Counted from the first letter of the stretch, positions 38,173 to 47,341 are shown. The stretch: DNA of 64,000 bases from Saccharopolyspora gloriosae (GCF_022828475.1 NZ_CP059557.1:620001-684000); one strand, 5' to 3'. Made by a program: numbers and translations. The notes: generated by a model from the sequence alone, not told the origin.

Positions 38173-39069
38173 ATGCTCGACGCCCGCCGGATGCAGGTCC
38201 TCAGAGCCGTCGTGACCGGCGGTTCGATCAGCAGCGCCGCCACCAACCTCGGCTACACGGCATCGGCGATCAGCCAGCAGATCTCCACCTTGGAGCGCGA
38301 AGCGGGCACCGCGCTGCTGGAGAAGGTGGGACGCGGCGTTCGCCCCACCGCGGCCGGGCGGCTGCTGGCCGAACGCGCCACCGAACTGGCCGCGCTGCTC
38401 GCCGACGCCGACGCCGAGCTCGCCGACCTGCGCGCGGGGCGCACCGGCGTGCTGCGCGTCCGCTACTTCAACACCGCCGGAGTCGGGCTCATCCCGCCCG
38501 CCGTGGCGAAATTCCGCGCGGAACGGCCCGATGTGCGGCTCGACCTCAAGATGATCGACGAAGGAATCCTCGGCGAGGTGGCCACCGGCGAAGCCGACGT
38601 CGCGGTGATCGTCGTCGGCCACGACGTGCCCCGAGCACGCGGAGTCCGCGTCGAACACCTCGTGGACGATCCGTACCGCGTGGTGCTGCCGCTGGGACAT
38701 CCGCTGTGCGACGAGGAACGGATCGACCTCGCCCGGCTCGCCGACGAATCCTGGGTGCTGGGCGACGCGATGCGCGCAGGACCGTGCGCGGAATCGCTGC
38801 GGGAGGCCTTCGGCGCGGCCGGGTTCACGCCGCGGGTCGCGCTGGAAACCGGCGGGGACTACTCGGCGCAGGGCTTCGTCGCCGCAGGTCTGGGCGTCGG
38901 TCTGCAGCCGCGGCTCGCGATCGGGGTGCTGCACCCCGGTGTCGTCGTCCGCGAAGTGCGCCGCCCCGAGCCGATCCGCCGCATCCACGTCGCGGTTCGC
39001 GAAACGGTGGCGGACCAGCCCGTCACCCGCTCACTGCTCACGGCCCTGGCGGAAGCCGCCGCCGTCTGA
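38173..39069 (+). CDS. LysR family regulator
   Basis: The 298-residue regulator has the LysR HTH (MLDARRMQVLRAVVTGGSIS, AATNLGYTASAISQQISTLE) and a two-lobe substrate-binding domain. The divergent EamA exporter gene is the probable target, as in ArgP/LysE-type pairs. The intergenic DNA (38100-38165) is unusually AT-rich for this genome and should contain the LysR box and both promoters. Confidence 0.92.
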   Translation: MLDARRMQVLRAVVTGGSISSAATNLGYTASAISQQISTLEREAGTALLEKVGRGVRPTAAGRLLAERATELAALLADADAELADLRAGRTGVLRVRYFNTAGVGLIPPAVAKFRAERPDVRLDLKMIDEGILGEVATGEADVAVIVVGHDVPRARGVRVEHLVDDPYRVVLPLGHPLCDEERIDLARLADESWVLGDAMRAGPCAESLREAFGAAGFTPRVALETGGDYSAQGFVAAGLGVGLQPRLAIGVLHPGVVVREVRRPEPIRRIHVAVRETVADQPVTRSLLTALAEAAAV

Positions 39070-39111
39070 ACAGCTCCCGGGATCCGATCTGCACTTGATC
39101 CGGTGTCACTG

Positions 39112-39157
39112 GAGTGAACGCCCCTTTGACCGGTCGCACCGGTCAAAGGAGGCGTTG
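39112..39157. repeat. divergent family A repeat acting as terminator, copy 8
   Basis: GTGAACGCC at the left pairs with GGCGTT at the right, enclosing a perfect 12-bp stem CCTTTGACCGGT-CGC-ACCGGTCAAAGG (39123-39149). The outer arm keeps the family A GTGAAC-GTT ends with changed but complementary inner bases. It sits between the convergent LysR and kinase genes, where a bidirectional terminator is expected. Confidence 0.75.
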
Positions 39158-39254
39158 ATCCTCACGGCCGAGTGGAGCCACCCCTGACCGGTAGGAGCGG
39201 GATAAGGAGGCATCACCTGGAACGGGTGTGGCGGCCGGTCGCCGGGGTGCGGGC

Positions 39255-40820
39255 TCAGACCTGGGAGTCGCTGTTGATCAGAGCTTCGCCGTCGCGGGCC
39301 ACCATGCCGAGCAGGTGCCGCTCCTTGCTGGTCTTGCCGTCCTTCTTGAACTCCAGGACCACCAGCACCTTCGAACCCATGGACTTGGGACCGGACACGA
39401 TCTTCACGTCGTCGATCGACTTCCAGAACGACCGGTAGGTGTCCTTGCCGACCGCCTGCAACCCCGGCCCCAGCAGCGACCAGGACTTGTCCAGATCATC
39501 CGGCACCGACGAGTAGTAGCTCTTCACCACGTCCTCGATCTCGTCCTTCGACGGCTGCTCGTCCTTCTTGCTGGACGTCGCCGAACTGGACGTGGAGCTC
39601 GTCGTCGGCGAGGCCGAAGACGTCGGGGCCGCGCTCGTGGTCGGCGCCGTCGTCGTCGACACCGGTTCCGGAACGGGCGCGGGAGCGGGAGCCGGCGCGG
39701 GCGGAGTCGGCTGCGACTGGTCCCGCGACCCGGAACCGAACGCGCTCGCCGTCAGCACTCCCACCAGCACCGCCACCAGCAGCGCCGCCGCCCACAGCAG
39801 GATCGCCTTGCGCGACGAGCCGCCACCGGACGACTCGGCGACCGCGGGCTGGCCCACCTGAGTCGGAGGATTGCCCGCGCCGGCCGGAGCCGCCGCACCC
39901 ACCCGGGTCGCCGCGGCCTCGCGTTGCCTGCCGTGCGCCTGCGGTGCGGCGGCCGGACGCTGCCAGCCGGAGGAGGGCGTCGACCCGCCGGGCAGCGGCC
40001 GTCCCTCCGCCACCGCGAGCAGCATGCTCCTGGTCTGCGCCATCGTCGGGCGGTCCACCGGGTCCGGCAGCAGCAGCTGCATCAGCGCGGGAGCCAGCGG
40101 CCCCGCCTGCCGCGGCGGCTCCACCTGGCCGCGCGCCACGCGGTGCAACAGGCTGATCGCGTTCTCATCCGTGCCGAACGGCGGCTCGCCCTCCACCGCC
40201 GCGTACAGCGTGGCGCCCAGCGAGAACACGTCGGAGGCGGGTGCCGGGTCACGGCCCAGCGCCACCTCCGGCGACAGGTAGGCGGGGGTACCGGCGAGGA
40301 TGCCGCTCTTGGTGACCGCGACGTCGCCGATGGCGCGGGAGATGCCGAAGTCGGTGATCTTCGCGATGCCGTTGTCGCCGAGCAGGATGTTGCCCGGCTT
40401 GAGGTCGCGGTGCACGATGCCTGCCATGTGAGCGGCCGCGAGCGCACCCGCGACCTGCGAACCGATCCGGGCCACCGACTGCGGCGGCAGCACGCCCTGC
40501 TCGCTGAGCACGGTCGCCAGGCTCTGCGACGGCAGGTACTCCATGACGAGCACCGGCTGGCCCTCGTCTTCGGCCACGTCGAAGACCACGATCGCGTTCT
40601 GGTGCTGCAACCGGGCGGCGATGCGGCCCTCGCGCATCGAGCGCTGGCGCGCTTCCTCGGTCTCCTCGTCGGTGTAACCGGGCTGGAGCAGCAGCTGCTT
40701 GACGGCGACGGTGCGATGCAGCCGTTCGTCGACCGCGCGCCACACGATTCCCATGGCGCCGCTGCCGATGCGCTTTTCCAACCGGTAACGGCCCGTGATC
40801 AAACGGCCCTCGGCGCTCAC
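39255..40820 (-). CDS. receptor-type Ser/Thr protein kinase with extracellular domain
   Basis: The 521-residue protein has a Hanks-type kinase domain (about residues 10-265): G-loop RIGSGAMGIV, ATP Lys in AVKQLL, catalytic HRDLKPGN, DFGIS, and activation loop VTKSGILAGTPAYLSPE with phosphorylatable Thr and Ser. A membrane helix (about 335-357), a Pro/Thr/Ser linker and an extracellular domain of about 100 residues (IEDVVKSYYSSVPDDLDKSW, resembling NTF2-like stalks) follow. GTG 40820 has AGGAGA upstream. It lies downstream of a paralogous kinase on the same strand, with a hairpin between. Confidence 0.93.
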   Translation of the reverse strand: MSAEGRLITGRYRLEKRIGSGAMGIVWRAVDERLHRTVAVKQLLLQPGYTDEETEEARQRSMREGRIAARLQHQNAIVVFDVAEDEGQPVLVMEYLPSQSLATVLSEQGVLPPQSVARIGSQVAGALAAAHMAGIVHRDLKPGNILLGDNGIAKITDFGISRAIGDVAVTKSGILAGTPAYLSPEVALGRDPAPASDVFSLGATLYAAVEGEPPFGTDENAISLLHRVARGQVEPPRQAGPLAPALMQLLLPDPVDRPTMAQTRSMLLAVAEGRPLPGGSTPSSGWQRPAAAPQAHGRQREAAATRVGAAAPAGAGNPPTQVGQPAVAESSGGGSSRKAILLWAAALLVAVLVGVLTASAFGSGSRDQSQPTPPAPAPAPAPVPEPVSTTTAPTTSAAPTSSASPTTSSTSSSATSSKKDEQPSKDEIEDVVKSYYSSVPDDLDKSWSLLGPGLQAVGKDTYRSFWKSIDDVKIVSGPKSMGSKVLVVLEFKKDGKTSKERHLLGMVARDGEALINSDSQV

Positions 40821-40988
40821 AGGTCTCTCCTGATGCTGCAGTGGTGGCGGCTTCGACGGTACTGACCGGGCCTCCCCCAAGACCGGCTCATGCTCATCGG
40901 GTTCACGTTACTGGTGCGGTGGCTGCCGAACGCACTAGGTCTGGGTGGCACGAACCGACCCGGACGAACACGCGGACCCCGACAAACG

Positions 40989-41036
40989 CACCGGGCCGGA
41001 GACGCGCATCGGAAGATGCCCGTCCCCGGCCCGGTG
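40989..41036 (-). terminator. hairpin between the two kinase genes
   Basis: CACCGGGCCGG and CCGGCCCGGTG form an 11-bp stem around a smaller GCATC/GATGC hairpin, starting 19 bp after the upstream kinase stop. It probably limits read-through into the second kinase gene. Confidence 0.6.
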
Positions 41037-41054
41037 AACGACTCACCCGGACGA

Positions 41055-42527
41055 TCAGCCCGGCAGCCGGTACGCGGAGACGTTGCCCGATTGCGGCGAG
41101 TTCGACTCGGTCGCGCCGGTCTCCTCAGTGGAGGTCGGCTGATCGGTGCTGTCGTCGGACGTCTCGGTCGGCGCCGACTCGGTCGTGCTCGGCTGCTGCG
41201 TCGTGCTCGGCTGCGACGACGGCTGCGTGGTGGTCGGCGCGCTGGTGGTCTCCTGCGAGGTCGTCTCCTCCTCGTAGGTCTCGCTCTCCGAGGACGTCGG
41301 CGGCGGCGGCGGAGGAGGCGGCAGCTGCGGCTCCTGACTGGTCCCGGTCTGGTTTCCAGTCTGTCCCGGGTCGTTGCCACCGCCTAAGAACGCGGACGTC
41401 ACCAGCACCGCCACCACCGCGGCCGCGGCCAGCGCGATACCGGAGATCACCACCGGGCGCTTGCTGCGCTTCGGCCGGTCCTCCAACGCCACGTCGCTGC
41501 GCGTATCGGCACCGCCCAGGTACGCGGTGCGCGGATTCGAATCGTGCGCCGCGTAAGGGTCCTCGTCGTAGTAGGCGACCGAGGTGCTGCCGTTGCCGTA
41601 GTCCTGCCCGACGACGCTGGTCGGCTGCAGATCCGGCCTGCTACCGCCCTCCGGGCTGATCGCGGGCGGGATCGGCGCGGCCATCGTGGGCACCGAGGTG
41701 ACGGCGTTGCCGTCCGCCACCGCCAGCAGCATCTCCCGGACCTGAGCCATGTCCGGCCGGTCCTCGACGCGCACCTGCATCATCGCCATCAGCGGCTGGG
41801 CCATCGCCCCCGACTGCTGCGGGGGTTCGATGCGGCCCGCGGCCACCGAGTGCAGCAGCGCCAGGGTGTTCTCGTTCAGGCCGAACGGCGGCCTGCCCTC
41901 GATCGCCGCGTACAGCGTCGCGCCCAGCGAGAACACGTCCGACGCGCCGGTGGGTTCCTGCCCCATCGCGACGTCCGGCGACAGGTAGGCGGGCGTACCC
42001 GCCAGCATCCCCGTCTTCGTCACCTGCACGTCGCCCTGAGCGCGTGAGATGCCGAAGTCGGTGATCTTCACCGTGCCGTTGTCGCCGAGCAGGATGTTCC
42101 CCGGCTTGATGTCGCGATGCACCACTCCGGCCGCGTGCGCGGCGCCGAGTGCGGCTGCCGCCTGCGCACCGATCCGAGCCACCTCCCGAGGCGGCAACGG
42201 GCCGTGGTCGGTCATCATCGCCGCCAGGCTGGTGGAGGGCAGGTACTCCATGACCAGCACCGGCTGGCCCTCGTCCTCGGCTACGTCGTAGACCGAAATC
42301 GCATGCTGGTGCTGCAGGCGTGCCGCGATGCGGCCTTCCCGCATTGCCCGCTGCCGCGCTTCCTCGGCCTCACCCGGGTCCAGTCCGGGCTGCAACAGCA
42401 ACTGCTTGACCGCGACAGTGCGATGCAGGCGTTCGTCCACACATTCCCACACCACACCCATCGCGCCACTGCCGATGCGTCGCTGCACTCGGTAGCGTCC
42501 GGCGACCAGGCGACCTTCGTCGCTCAC
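41055..42527 (-). CDS. membrane Ser/Thr protein kinase with disordered tail
   Basis: The 490-residue kinase is a paralogue of the downstream one: RIGSGAMGVVW, AVKQLLLQPG, HRDIKPGNILLGDNG and DFGISRAQGDVQVTKTGML are nearly the same. After the kinase domain (about 10-265) come a linker, one membrane helix (about 359-382) and an external tail of about 105 residues made of polyproline and Ser/Thr/Glu repeats, without a folded sensor domain. GTG 42527 starts MSDEGRLVAGRYRV. The shared kinase and different exterior suggest duplication with divergence of signal input. Confidence 0.93.
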   Translation of the reverse strand: MSDEGRLVAGRYRVQRRIGSGAMGVVWECVDERLHRTVAVKQLLLQPGLDPGEAEEARQRAMREGRIAARLQHQHAISVYDVAEDEGQPVLVMEYLPSTSLAAMMTDHGPLPPREVARIGAQAAAALGAAHAAGVVHRDIKPGNILLGDNGTVKITDFGISRAQGDVQVTKTGMLAGTPAYLSPDVAMGQEPTGASDVFSLGATLYAAIEGRPPFGLNENTLALLHSVAAGRIEPPQQSGAMAQPLMAMMQVRVEDRPDMAQVREMLLAVADGNAVTSVPTMAAPIPPAISPEGGSRPDLQPTSVVGQDYGNGSTSVAYYDEDPYAAHDSNPRTAYLGGADTRSDVALEDRPKRSKRPVVISGIALAAAAVVAVLVTSAFLGGGNDPGQTGNQTGTSQEPQLPPPPPPPPTSSESETYEEETTSQETTSAPTTTQPSSQPSTTQQPSTTESAPTETSDDSTDQPTSTEETGATESNSPQSGNVSAYRLPG

Positions 42528-43016
42528 CGACGTCTCCCCGTACTGCTATCGATGCCCGCTCGGTGCGGATTCCACCCGGACGAATCCGGATCGGCACCGC
42601 CCCGTCGGGCATCGGCGTTTTTAGCGGACCGGTTCGGCCCTCCGACAAGTAACACGTTCGTTCGCTGCGACCCGGTTCGGCCGGGGGCCGGAACTGGCCG
42701 CGGTACGGCAGCCTAGCCGACGGCTTCGCGGCGTAGACCCGAAGTCGTGAGATCCGCGGTACCGATCTCGCACCGCGCACCGCGAGGTGCCGTCGTCGAT
42801 CTAATCGTTCGTGCCGCCCGAAGTGTTTCCGCAGTCCACACGCGGCGTGCTCGGCTCGGCGGCGGAGTGTGTCCGCCCCGGTCCTGCGCGTGCCGCGGGT
42901 GTCCGGTTCGTGCCGGAATGAATCCGGCGGCGGGCTCGGCGGCCACGGACGCCGGAACGTCGTTGCCGCATTGTTGTGATTCCACCCCAACGGTAGCCGG
43001 TGCCCGTTGTCCGGAT
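42528..43016. other. 490-bp intergenic region upstream of the kinases
   Basis: No gene is supported; short open frames on both strands have no start signals and no domain features. The first 200 bp probably hold the kinase promoter. No palindromes of note were seen. Confidence 0.5.
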
Positions 43017-43994
43017 TCAGCGGGGGAAGTGCTGGAGTGACAGCACTTCCACCCCGATCCGCTCCGGTCGCCCGGCCGGGTCGAGGCTGAGTCGTTGGTG
43101 CAGCACCGACCGAGAACCGTCCGGATGCGCGACCTCGACGGTGGCCAGCACCAGCCGTGTCGTCTCCGCGCGCAGCAGCAGCGGCCGCACGGTGAGCACC
43201 TCGCGCCACGGTGCGTCGCGGCCGTTCGCGGGCAGGTCCGGCGTGAGTCGCCGCCCGGCGAGCGCGGGGGCGCGGTCGAGCCGGCGGTAGAAGTCCCCGG
43301 CCGCCGCCAACGCGGCCCGCTCGCCGTCCGCGGCCGGGTCGACCAGCGCGGCCTGCGCCGCCTCCTGCGCCGCCTCCTGCGCCGCCGGGTGGTGCGCGGA
43401 CCATTCCGCTTCGGTGGCGACGCCGGGCGAGAACGGTTCCGGGCGCGAGGCCGTGCGGCCGGGTTCGTCGCTCGGCGGGGAGGCCGCGCTGAGCGTGGCC
43501 GTCGCGGCCGCCGCCCCGAGCAGCAGCGTGGTGCACAGCGTTCCCACCAGGACGCGGACTCCCGGCGATTCCGGCCGGGTGGCGCTCGGCAGGTCGGTTT
43601 CGAGCAGGTCGTTGACGAGTTGTTCGGTGCGGGCCGACTCCTCCGCGCTCAGCAGGATCGGCTGCGGCACGAACCACAGCGGTTTCGGTCTGCGGCGCAC
43701 CAGTTCGGCGACGGCGCCGCACTTCGAGAGGTACGGCCGGTCCAAGCAGGCGAACGCGGGGTCCACGGTGAGCGGTTCGGTGTCCGTGTCGTCGGCCGGG
43801 CCGGTCGTTCGTGCGGTGGTCGCTCGCCCGGCCGGTGCGTCGTCGGAACGTCCTTCGGGCTGCTCGTCCGGGCCGTATCGGCGCTTTGGGATCGGTGGTG
43901 CGGGCGGGTCCGGGGGCCGGGCTGTTCGGGCCTCCGGTGGTTCGTCCTGGTCCGTGTGACGGCTTCCCCTTGGTGTGGGGTTTCGGTGCCGCAT
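43017..43994 (-). CDS. single-pass membrane protein of unknown function
   Basis: The 325-residue protein is not recognised. The first 75 residues are charged and disordered; a cytoplasmic segment includes DPAFACLDRPYLSKCGAVAE and RRPKPLWFVPQPILLSAEES; one membrane helix is at about 143-171 (LVGTLCTTLLLGAAAATATL); the exterior has an Ala/Glu-rich spacer and a small domain ending RSVLHQRLSLDPAGRPERIG. ATG 43994 is chosen with AAGGAGG at a long 14-base spacing, so the start is uncertain. It shares layout with the next gene upstream and lies next to the kinases, whose substrate it might be. Confidence 0.72.
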   Translation of the reverse strand: MRHRNPTPRGSRHTDQDEPPEARTARPPDPPAPPIPKRRYGPDEQPEGRSDDAPAGRATTARTTGPADDTDTEPLTVDPAFACLDRPYLSKCGAVAELVRRRPKPLWFVPQPILLSAEESARTEQLVNDLLETDLPSATRPESPGVRVLVGTLCTTLLLGAAAATATLSAASPPSDEPGRTASRPEPFSPGVATEAEWSAHHPAAQEAAQEAAQAALVDPAADGERAALAAAGDFYRRLDRAPALAGRRLTPDLPANGRDAPWREVLTVRPLLLRAETTRLVLATVEVAHPDGSRSVLHQRLSLDPAGRPERIGVEVLSLQHFPR

Positions 43995-44209
43995 CTCGGT
44001 TCGCCGAGCCTCCTTCGTCTCGCGGCCGACCGAGCGGCGGTCCCAGGTAGCCGGATCGGGCGTCACACGGCGGCTCTGGTTGCACTCCTACCTCTCACTG
44101 AGAGTGCTCGCGGGGTTCTTGAAGGGACTTCACCTGAACGAGTTTCGACGCGGGCAGGTGGTGATCCCGAACAGCCCAGACGGCCACCCTGCGTAACGTC
44201 ATGTCGTGC

Positions 44210-45331
44210 TCAGGACGCGGCGTCGTCGGCGTAGATCCGCGGTTCCTCGCCCGAGGTGAAGCGCAGCCGTCGCCGCTGCTCGGAAACCTCGCCGTCGGCC
44301 GAGGTGATGCGCAGGGTGGTCACGGTGCTCGACGAGGCGGCGGAGACCCACAGCACCTCGATCGACGCGGCGTCGGGGTACCGAGCGGCGAACGCCGCGA
44401 AACCGCCGTCCCGCAGCCGCCCGGTCGTCATCGCGTACGCGGCCTGGAGATCCCCGCTGCGCACCGCCGCGAAGTAGTCGCCGGAGCGCGCCGCCACCAC
44501 CTGCGGATCGGTCAGCGTGAGCAGCTCGTCGCGGTAGGTGATCATCGGGGACGGTCGCGGCTCGGTGGACGAAGGTTCCAGGGGAGGAGCGACCCCTGCC
44601 GGGGATTCGCCGGTGGCGGAGGGCGGCGCTTCGGTCGGCGACACCGCCGCGGAGTGCACCGGTCCCGGTAGCGGGTGGTTGAGCGGGAACGGCGGCTCCC
44701 CTTGCCGCGGCGGGTGAACCGACGTGGAGGTCGACGGGCGGACGGACGGTGCGGGCGGCTCGGCGACCAGGCGTTCCGGAGCGGCATCGGGGAACTGCGT
44801 GGCGCGCGGCATGCCGGGTAACTGCAGGCCCTCGATCGAGGTGGTCGGGCCGACCAAGGTCGCCGCGACCAGCAGGAGCCCGCTGAACACCGCACCGGAC
44901 GAGGCCACCGCGAACCACGCGGCACGCCGCGACGAACGCGGCGGCGTGACGGACGCCGGCACCATGCCGAGGTCGAACTTGTGCAGCCCGCCCACGGGTG
45001 CGGTGTCGCTGAACGGATCAGTGCCGGGAGGGTCCTCGGCGGGAGCTTCGGGCGGCTCGGCGGCGCTCACCGAGACCGCCGACCGCAGCGGCGGGAGCGG
45101 ACCGGTGCCGGGGAAGTCGAATCGTCCGGTGTCCGCGGAACAGGCGCTCACCGCCCGGATCCGATGCGGGCCGGCGCCCGGAGCGGGCTGCTCGATCAGC
45201 CCGCCCCAGCTGATGCTGCGGCTGGAGCCGGACGGAACCGGCCACGACGGGACGGGACGATCAGCGGTCTGAGCGCCGGTCTGCACCGGCGCAGAGGTCG
45301 CCGCCGGACGAGGCACCGCCGAAGGGGTCAT
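44210..45331 (-). CDS. membrane protein with NTF2-like external domain
   Basis: The 373-residue protein is not recognised as a named family. A disordered cytoplasmic part of about 130 residues precedes one membrane helix (about 135-163), a Pro/Ser/Thr linker and a C-terminal domain (YRDELLTLTDPQVVAARSGDY to RRRLRFTSGEEPRIYADDAA) that looks like an NTF2-like external module comparable to that of the kinase at 39255. ATG 45331 has no ribosome-binding site, but TAGCCT (45345-45340) lies 8 nt upstream, suggesting a leaderless message. Confidence 0.75.
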   Translation of the reverse strand: MTPSAVPRPAATSAPVQTGAQTADRPVPSWPVPSGSSRSISWGGLIEQPAPGAGPHRIRAVSACSADTGRFDFPGTGPLPPLRSAVSVSAAEPPEAPAEDPPGTDPFSDTAPVGGLHKFDLGMVPASVTPPRSSRRAAWFAVASSGAVFSGLLLVAATLVGPTTSIEGLQLPGMPRATQFPDAAPERLVAEPPAPSVRPSTSTSVHPPRQGEPPFPLNHPLPGPVHSAAVSPTEAPPSATGESPAGVAPPLEPSSTEPRPSPMITYRDELLTLTDPQVVAARSGDYFAAVRSGDLQAAYAMTTGRLRDGGFAAFAARYPDAASIEVLWVSAASSSTVTTLRITSADGEVSEQRRRLRFTSGEEPRIYADDAAS

Positions 45332-45461
45332 GGTCGGGGAGGCTAGGCAGCACCACCCGTCTCGCGCGTCACACGAGCCGGTGATTGCCGCAAGGAGCAC
45401 CCGAACGAGTTACAGATTCCCCCGAATTCATCTTGCGGAACCGTGAGGAAGCAGGTCGCCG

Positions 45462-45492
45462 GGCGGTCCGCTCCGGCGTGGAGCGGACCGCC
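45462..45492. terminator. terminator-like hairpin
   Basis: GGCGGTCCGCTCC and GGAGCGGACCGCC form a perfect 13-bp stem with a GGCGT loop, about 40 bp beyond the stop of the small membrane protein gene at 45535. Confidence 0.7.
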
Positions 45493-45534
45493 GCGTTCAC
45501 TGCGCGATGGCCACCTGCCGACCCCGGTGGACGA

Positions 45535-45855
45535 TCAGTAGTCGTTGTTGCGGAACTTCGACTGGCTCGTCTGCAACGCCTTGAGCGAAGCCGCGCCACC
45601 GCCCGCACCGAGCAGCATCGCGAACACGTCAGCGCCCCAATCTCCACCGAGGGCGATCAGCAGGCCCAGCACCGTGACGCCGACGGTCGCTCCCGCGACC
45701 GGCAGGCGCTTGCGCGCGAAATCGACCACGGGCTGACCGCCGGGCCGCTTCTTCGCCGCCGAGGTCAGCATTCCCAGATAAGCCCCGTGCCCGACGGCGG
45801 CGGCCACCGCCACCAGAGTCACGAGCAAAGCGACGATCCCGATGAGTGCACCCAT
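45535..45855 (-). CDS. small membrane protein of unknown function
   Basis: The 106-residue protein has two membrane helices (IGIVALLVTLVAVAAAVGHG and VAGATVGVTVLGLLIALGG) joined by a basic loop and a third hydrophobic stretch before the LQTSQSKFRNNDY end. I do not recognise the family. ATG 45855 was chosen because the first helix begins directly after it; the upstream extension is Arg-rich and implausible. Confidence 0.7.
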   Translation of the reverse strand: MGALIGIVALLVTLVAVAAAVGHGAYLGMLTSAAKKRPGGQPVVDFARKRLPVAGATVGVTVLGLLIALGGDWGADVFAMLLGAGGGAASLKALQTSQSKFRNNDY

Positions 45856-46016
45856 GTCACCAGTCTGCCCTCTCCGGAGTCGGTCCGGTATGGGTGATTT
45901 CCCGGAGGCCCTCGCCGGGCAAGTTCGCCGCCGAGCTGGGATTGCGCCGCGGGACGGGCAAGTGGTTGTGCCGATCCACTGGATTGGGATCGGCATCACG
46001 CATAAGTTCTCAGGCT

Positions 46017-46808
46017 ATGAGTGATCGCCCGGCTGGTTCCCCTGCTCCTGGCCGCCCGGACCCGTACTCCCTCGCAGGCAAACGCGCGGTCGTCACCGGC
46101 GCCGCCAGCGGCATCGGCACCGCCGCCGCCCGCCGCCTCGCCGCAGGCGGCGCCACCGTCATCGTCGTCGACCGAGAAGCCGAAGCCGTACAACTGATCG
46201 CCGAGGAAATCGGCGCCGAAGTCCGAATCGTCGATCTCGAAGACCCCGAGGCGGCCGCACCCCTGGGCGAGTACGCCGACATCGTCGTCAACAACGCAGG
46301 CCTGCAACACGTCGCGCCCGTGCACCAATTCCCGCCGGACACGTTCACCAAGCTGCTGAAAGTGATGCTGGAAACCCCGTTCCGGCTGGCCCGCGCCGCC
46401 CTGCCGGGAATGTACGAACGAGGCTGGGGCCGCATCATCAACATCTCCTCCGTGCACGGGCTGCGCGCCTCCCCGTACAAGAGCGCCTACGTATCCGCGA
46501 AACACGGCCTGGAAGGCCTGTCGAAGACCATCGCGATAGAAGCAGCGGGCTACGGAGTCACCTCCAACTGCATCTGCCCCGGATTCGTGCGAACCCCACT
46601 GGTCGAACGCCAAGTGGCAGAACAGGCAGAACTCCACAGAGTCCCGGAAGAACAGGTCGTAGAAGACGTTCTCTTAGCCCGAACCCCGGTAAAACGCCTG
46701 GTGGAACCGGACGAGGTAGCCGATCTCATCTACTGGCTGTGCGGCCCCAACACCGCCTCGGTAACCGGCTCCTCCTTCCCCATGGACGGAGGCTGGACCG
46801 CACACTGA
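46017..46808 (+). CDS. 3-hydroxybutyrate dehydrogenase-type SDR
   Basis: The 263-residue classical short-chain dehydrogenase has AVVTGAASGIGTAAARRLAA (NAD site), NNAG, catalytic Ser in NISSVHGLRASPYKSAYVSAK with YxxxK, and VTSNCICPGFVRTPLVERQ typical of D-3-hydroxybutyrate dehydrogenases, which oxidise hydroxybutyrate to acetoacetate with NAD. Acetoacetate is also made by the carnitine operon in this window, though no direct link is shown. ATG 46017 has no ribosome-binding site; TAAGTT lies 8 nt upstream, so it may be leaderless. A tandem repeat follows the stop by 16 bp. Confidence 0.9.
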   Translation: MSDRPAGSPAPGRPDPYSLAGKRAVVTGAASGIGTAAARRLAAGGATVIVVDREAEAVQLIAEEIGAEVRIVDLEDPEAAAPLGEYADIVVNNAGLQHVAPVHQFPPDTFTKLLKVMLETPFRLARAALPGMYERGWGRIINISSVHGLRASPYKSAYVSAKHGLEGLSKTIAIEAAGYGVTSNCICPGFVRTPLVERQVAEQAELHRVPEEQVVEDVLLARTPVKRLVEPDEVADLIYWLCGPNTASVTGSSFPMDGGWTAH

Positions 46809-46823
46809 CCTTCACGGCGGGAA

Positions 46824-46966
46824 GCCTTCCCGGGCTTGGCGTGTGGGCGGGGGTTTTAGAGCCTTCCCCGGCTTGGCGTGTGGGCGGGGGTTTTAGAGCC
46901 TTCCCCGGCTTGGCGTGCGGGGCGGGTTTTAGGGCCTTCCCGGGCTTGGTGTGTGGTTGGTGTGGT
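46824..46966. repeat. four tandem 37-bp units ending in T-runs
   Basis: Units start at 46824, 46861, 46898 and 46934 and read GCCTTCCCCGGCTTGGCG followed by TGTGGGCGGGGGTTTTAGA with small changes. In the first unit AAGCC and GGCTT can pair, and each unit ends with TTTT, so it may be a stacked terminator. It is the first part of a 530-bp stretch without genes. Confidence 0.8.
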
Positions 46967-47026
46967 GCGTGGAAGGTCGTCTTTAGTGATTACTTCCAGG
47001 GCTCGTTTGTCTGAGGTGTCCGGGTA

Positions 47027-47125
47027 GCGGAACCTCAGCGGCCTTCTCGCTGCGGGATCCATTTCTCATGTATGTCCGATACACAGCGAAATGGCTGTCC
47101 TCGCGAGAAGGCCGCTGAGAACCCG
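47027..47125. repeat. family B structured element, copy 2 (99 nt)
   Basis: The same layout as copy 1 with different stems: CTCAG-CGGCCTT-CTCGC / GCGAG-AAGGCCG-CTGAG, inner CCATTTC/GAAATGG, apical TGTAT-gtccg-ATACA. The loops AAC/AAC and TGCGGGAT/CTGTCCTC are unchanged. All three stems are re-paired compared with copy 1. Confidence 0.93.
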
Positions 47126-47151
47126 CCGGTGGTCGTTTTGCGTGGGTGGGC

Positions 47152-47305
47152 TATGCGCTGACGCGCATCCAGGCACGGCCTTCGGCCGCAAGGCACGGCT
47201 TCGCCGCAAGGCACGGCTTCGCCGCAAGGCACGGCTATCGCCGCGAGGCACGGCCTTTGGCCGCGAAGCACGGCTATCGCCGCGAGGCACGGGCTTCGGC
47301 CGCAA
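47152..47305. repeat. mini-hairpin array after family B copy 2
   Basis: It begins with ATGCGC-TGAC-GCGCAT and continues with about seven units of GGCACGGC...GCCGCAA type. Unit stems differ but remain paired: CGGCTTCGCCG, CGGCCTTCGGCCG, CGGCTATCGCCG, CGGCCTTTGGCCG. Its end lies 37 bp from the chorismate mutase stop. Confidence 0.88.
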
Positions 47306-47341
47306 CGAAGTGAAGGGAGTGCGCCCACACGTCGAGCCTCG

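Noticed and set aside
42713..42985. A 90-codon frame upstream of the kinases
   Set aside because: Composition is that of random GC-rich sequence and no start signal is present.
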